Shown: one piece after another, positions 38,866-40,567 of the stretch
Numbering within the stretch: the stretch's first letter is position 1
Layout of the letters: each line of letters starts with the position of its first letter
IMG/VR virus record: IMGVR_UViG_3300032893_000137
Span: 1 to 40,567 of that record
Direction: 5' to 3' (one strand)
Length of the DNA: 40,567 nt
Source: a virus
Translations under genes and position numbers: made by a program
The notes under the pieces: model-generated
Databases searched by the model: none
Seen by the model: only the letters and a program-made list of their open reading frames with translations
Told to the model about the DNA's origin: nothing

Positions 38866-39385
38866 ACCTTTGTCCTACTGGGACAGGTTCAAACTCTGGT
38901 TGCTTCAACATCTCCACGATGAGTTGAATGATGAAAAGGCCGATGCCTTTACATCCGGCTTTGGCGATGGATACAAAAAAGGCTTTGAAGAAGCCAATGA
39001 ACGCGCCAAGGAACGCGAGACTTTTTGGATGGAACAGGTAAGAAAGTCCGAGGAATATCTTCCGATGGATTTGCGGCTTAACCTGGATGGAGTAATCGAG
39101 GCAAAACCCGTGAATGGTTTGATCGGGCTCTCTCTTGGAGGGCGTGCTTTGGATAGCGAGGAAGTAAGCGTGCTTAAGCAGGAAAGTGATGCTTTGCTAC
39201 GCTCTCGGTTGTGGGCTATTATGCAAGAGACGGTCAAGCAAAAAGCGATTGATAAGACCGTCCGTGAAAGTACCAACTGGGAACAGGCTCTTGCAGGCAA
39301 AATGATGATCCATTCTCTTGGGCTCCTAAAGTCCATCGTGGATGCGGTCGAGCGTGCCTCGGTTCCTTCCGAACAGAACAAATAA
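38831..39385 (+). CDS. Coiled-coil protein of the head module, unknown
   Basis: From ATG 38831 (AATATG context) the protein has 184 residues; ATG 38825 and TTG 38822 are earlier in-frame options. CSSC near the start could bind a metal. A helix-rich body follows (FGDGYKKGFEEANERAKERETFWMEQVRKS, residues about 45-75; DALLRSRLWAIMQETVKQKAIDK). Overlaps the previous gene by 35 nt. It precedes the regulated region ahead of the scaffold, so it may be an assembly or head-completion factor. Not recognised. Confidence 0.5.
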   Translation: MRCSSCKEERNEPLSYWDRFKLWLLQHLHDELNDEKADAFTSGFGDGYKKGFEEANERAKERETFWMEQVRKSEEYLPMDLRLNLDGVIEAKPVNGLIGLSLGGRALDSEEVSVLKQESDALLRSRLWAIMQETVKQKAIDKTVRESTNWEQALAGKMMIHSLGLLKSIVDAVERASVPSEQNK

Positions 39386-39465
39386 AGACTGGGGACACTT
39401 GGAGAGACACTCCGGGAGGGAATGTTTTATATTAGCCCCAGTCTTTTGTAAGACCATTCCCGCCC
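39384..39465 (+). promoter_or_regulatory. Interlocking stems (pseudoknot-type) ahead of the capsid genes
   Basis: Stem 1 pairs AAAGACTGGGG (39384-39394) with CCCCAGTCTTT (39436-39446), 11 perfect bp. Stem 2 pairs GGGAGGGAAT (39414-39423) with ATTCCCGCCC (39456-39465), 9 of 10 positions. The arms alternate 1-2-1'-2', the arrangement of an H-type pseudoknot. It lies right after the stop of the 38831 gene. A GGAG-AGACA-CTCC hairpin nests in the loop. A regulator of read-through or translation, or an RNA processing signal, is likely. Confidence 0.55.
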
Positions 39466-39469
39466 GTAG

Positions 39470-39493
39470 CGTCCCCCCAAGGGACGGTTTTTA
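39470..39493 (+). terminator. Intrinsic terminator ahead of the scaffold gene
   Basis: CGTCCC (39470-39475) pairs with GGGACG (39481-39486) across a CCCAA loop, and GTTTTTATT follows. It directly follows the pseudoknot-type element, so the two could form an attenuator that decides whether polymerase reads into the scaffold and capsid genes. Confidence 0.7.
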
Positions 39494-39559
39494 TTAGCAA
39501 AGCCTCCAAACTTTGTTACGGAGAAACGCCGCCTCCGGCCAATGCGGTTTACAAAATCT

Positions 39560-40126
39560 ATGGCAGAAGAAGCCAAGGGAGTTGAAGAAACGACCGAGCA
39601 AGCTCCCGCCGGTCAATCAGGTGTTGAATCAACTTCAGTCGCACCTGCTGAAGACCCCGAAGCGAAGATCAACGCTCTCTTGGAGGAGAACGCGAAGCTT
39701 CGTAGCGATCGGGACAACTATCGCAACGCGACTTTGGCCTTGAAAGGCAAGAAAGAGCTCGAAGAGCTTGATCTCTCCGATCCGACCCAAGTCCAGACTT
39801 TCATTCAAAAATCCATCGAAGAACGACTGACCCAAGAGAAGGTAAGTGCGAATGAGAGCGAGCTTGAACGCGTGGTCAAAGACCAAGCCAAAAAGCTCAA
39901 GGAGTTGCAATTCGCTTTGGCCAATAAGTCCGTGGTCAACGGAACGGCGGCCGGAGGCGCGGGAAGTGAACCCGTAGCCTCTCCGAAAGTCGGCTATTTC
40001 TCTCCGGAGCAAAAAGCTGATTTGGAAAAGCGTTGGAAGGCAGTCGGCATCAAGGCGGAGAAATACCCCGAAATGCTGAAGCAAGCCGAAGAAAACGCTA
40101 AGCGCGTAACTCCCGGAAGTCTCTAA
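39560..40126 (+). CDS. Capsid scaffolding protein
   Basis: From ATG 39560 (TCTATGGC, like other late starts) the protein has 188 residues; ATG 39542 is the alternative. It is acidic, Glu/Lys/Gln-rich and almost wholly helical. A coiled coil runs from LLEENAKLRSDRDNY (residue 45) to VVKDQAKKLKELQFALANK (residue 125), followed by a flexible Gly/Ala linker and a C-terminal helical pair (SPEQKADLEKRWKAVGIKAEKYPEMLKQAEE), positions 152-182, of the kind that contacts coat protein. Its place before decoration and capsid genes is standard. Confidence 0.75.
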   Translation: MAEEAKGVEETTEQAPAGQSGVESTSVAPAEDPEAKINALLEENAKLRSDRDNYRNATLALKGKKELEELDLSDPTQVQTFIQKSIEERLTQEKVSANESELERVVKDQAKKLKELQFALANKSVVNGTAAGGAGSEPVASPKVGYFSPEQKADLEKRWKAVGIKAEKYPEMLKQAEENAKRVTPGSL

Positions 40127-40143
40127 GCATACCTCTCGATTGG

Positions 40144-40179
40144 AATCAGGAAGTCTTCGTTGATTATCACTTCCTGATT
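40144..40179 (+). promoter_or_regulatory. Strong hairpin abutting the decoration protein 1 start
   Basis: AATCAGGAAGT (40144-40154) and ACTTCCTGATT (40169-40179) form a perfect 11-bp stem with a 14-nt loop. The stem ends 1 nt before the ATG at 40181. There is no T-run, so it is not a simple terminator. It could protect or process the mRNA, or reset translation between scaffold and decoration protein. Confidence 0.6.
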
Positions 40180-40180
40180 T

Positions 40181-40567
40181 ATGTTGGGTGATATTCTCAT
40201 CTACGATGAAGGAGCATTCGGCTATCCCGGCGACGAAGAATTCGCCGTAGCCGCGAGTGCGACCCTTATCTATCCGGGAGAACCTGTGGCCAAAGCCTTG
40301 GGTAATTCCTCTGGAAAGGTGGTTGCTCCTGCCGCGACCGCTACGCCGGTCGTTGGTACGAACTATTACGCAGGTATTGCGGCGACGACCTCGACCAATA
40401 CCTCCACGGCCGCAGGCACGGTCAAAGTAACCAAGCTTGTTCCCGGCGTGACGTATCTGTGCGCCCCGACGGTGGCTGCCTCATGGGATACGCAAAGCGA
40501 ATACGATGCCCTTGTGGGTGCGCGTGTGCGTTTTACGTTGTCCGGCGGCGTGTACACCGTTGATGCC
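40181..40567 (+). CDS. Decoration (head-stabilising) protein 1, 5' part; continues at 1-232
   Basis: This is the N-terminal portion of the 163-residue protein completed at 1-232. It starts MLGDILIYDEGAFGYPGDEEFAV, described as residues 1-23, followed by LIYPGEPVAKALGNSSGKVV, ATPVVGTNYYAGIAATTST and AGTVKVTKLVPGVTYLCAP. The PGEPVAK proline-rich turn is typical of phage decoration proteins that trimerise on the capsid. The ATG follows the 11-bp hairpin at 40144-40179. The last 127 bases are repeated at the window start. Confidence 0.72.
   Translation, partial: MLGDILIYDEGAFGYPGDEEFAVAASATLIYPGEPVAKALGNSSGKVVAPAATATPVVGTNYYAGIAATTSTNTSTAAGTVKVTKLVPGVTYLCAPTVAASWDTQSEYDALVGARVRFTLSGGVYTVDA
40441..40567. 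repeat. Right copy of the 127-bp terminal overlap
   Basis: Identical to 1-127. See the left copy; removing one copy yields a single uninterrupted decoration gene. Confidence 0.93.

Overview
The window is one complete tailed-phage genome assembled as a circle. Bases 1-127 recur exactly at 40441-40567, and the repeat lies inside a gene that reads through the junction, so the unit is 40,440 bp. The gene set (small and large terminase, portal, scaffold, decoration proteins, HK97-type capsid, adaptor, nozzle, fibres, two large ejection-type proteins) fits a short-tailed, podovirus-like virion. No contractile-tail, tape-measure or tail-tube genes were recognised. The host cannot be fixed. UAA, UAG and UGA all act as stops, so the standard bacterial code is used. 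Most genes lack a strong Shine-Dalgarno and instead start in a TATG or ATATG context. The phage carries its own GroES. No integrase or CI-like repressor is visible.

Rightward late block (34202 across the junction to 21701). Terminase, portal and four small genes come first, then an RNA-like regulatory region (39384-39493), then scaffold, two paralogous decoration proteins and the major capsid protein. A short collagen-like protein, the adaptor, the nozzle, a fibre and two ejection proteins follow, the first with a lytic transglycosylase domain. Next is a host-contact region with two long collagen-like fibres rich in Gly-Tyr-Thr-Gly, several beta-rich tail proteins and a three-gene glycosyltransferase cassette. 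The block ends with a lysis cassette: holin-like membrane proteins plus a papain-like cysteine peptidase in the endolysin position. A bidirectional terminator at 21702-21725 closes it.

Leftward block (33680 to 21726). About 30 mostly tiny genes are packed with overlaps or 1-5 nt gaps. Recognisable members are GroES, a DPPY DNA methyltransferase, a small HExxH protein, zinc-knuckle proteins, four HNH and one GIY-YIG homing endonuclease, a protein ending in an SSB-like IPF tail, and a very Lys/His-rich protein. A TTGACA promoter with a dyad in its spacer (32258-32286) is the best candidate for driving most of this block. A two-gene rightward unit with a VRR-NUC nuclease (32475-32976) is nested at its head. 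No polymerase, primase or helicase is encoded, so replication must rely heavily on the host.

The most unusual parts are non-coding. Two stretches, 29030-29413 and 33744-34113, each hold many helices in under 400 nt; the second lies just upstream of the terminase genes and can adopt two mutually exclusive long helices. A roughly 90-nt candidate small RNA (32984-33076) and a pseudoknot-plus-terminator element ahead of the capsid genes (39384-39493) complete the set. These, together with the collagen-fibre/glycosyltransferase cassette, are the best candidates for undescribed biology.
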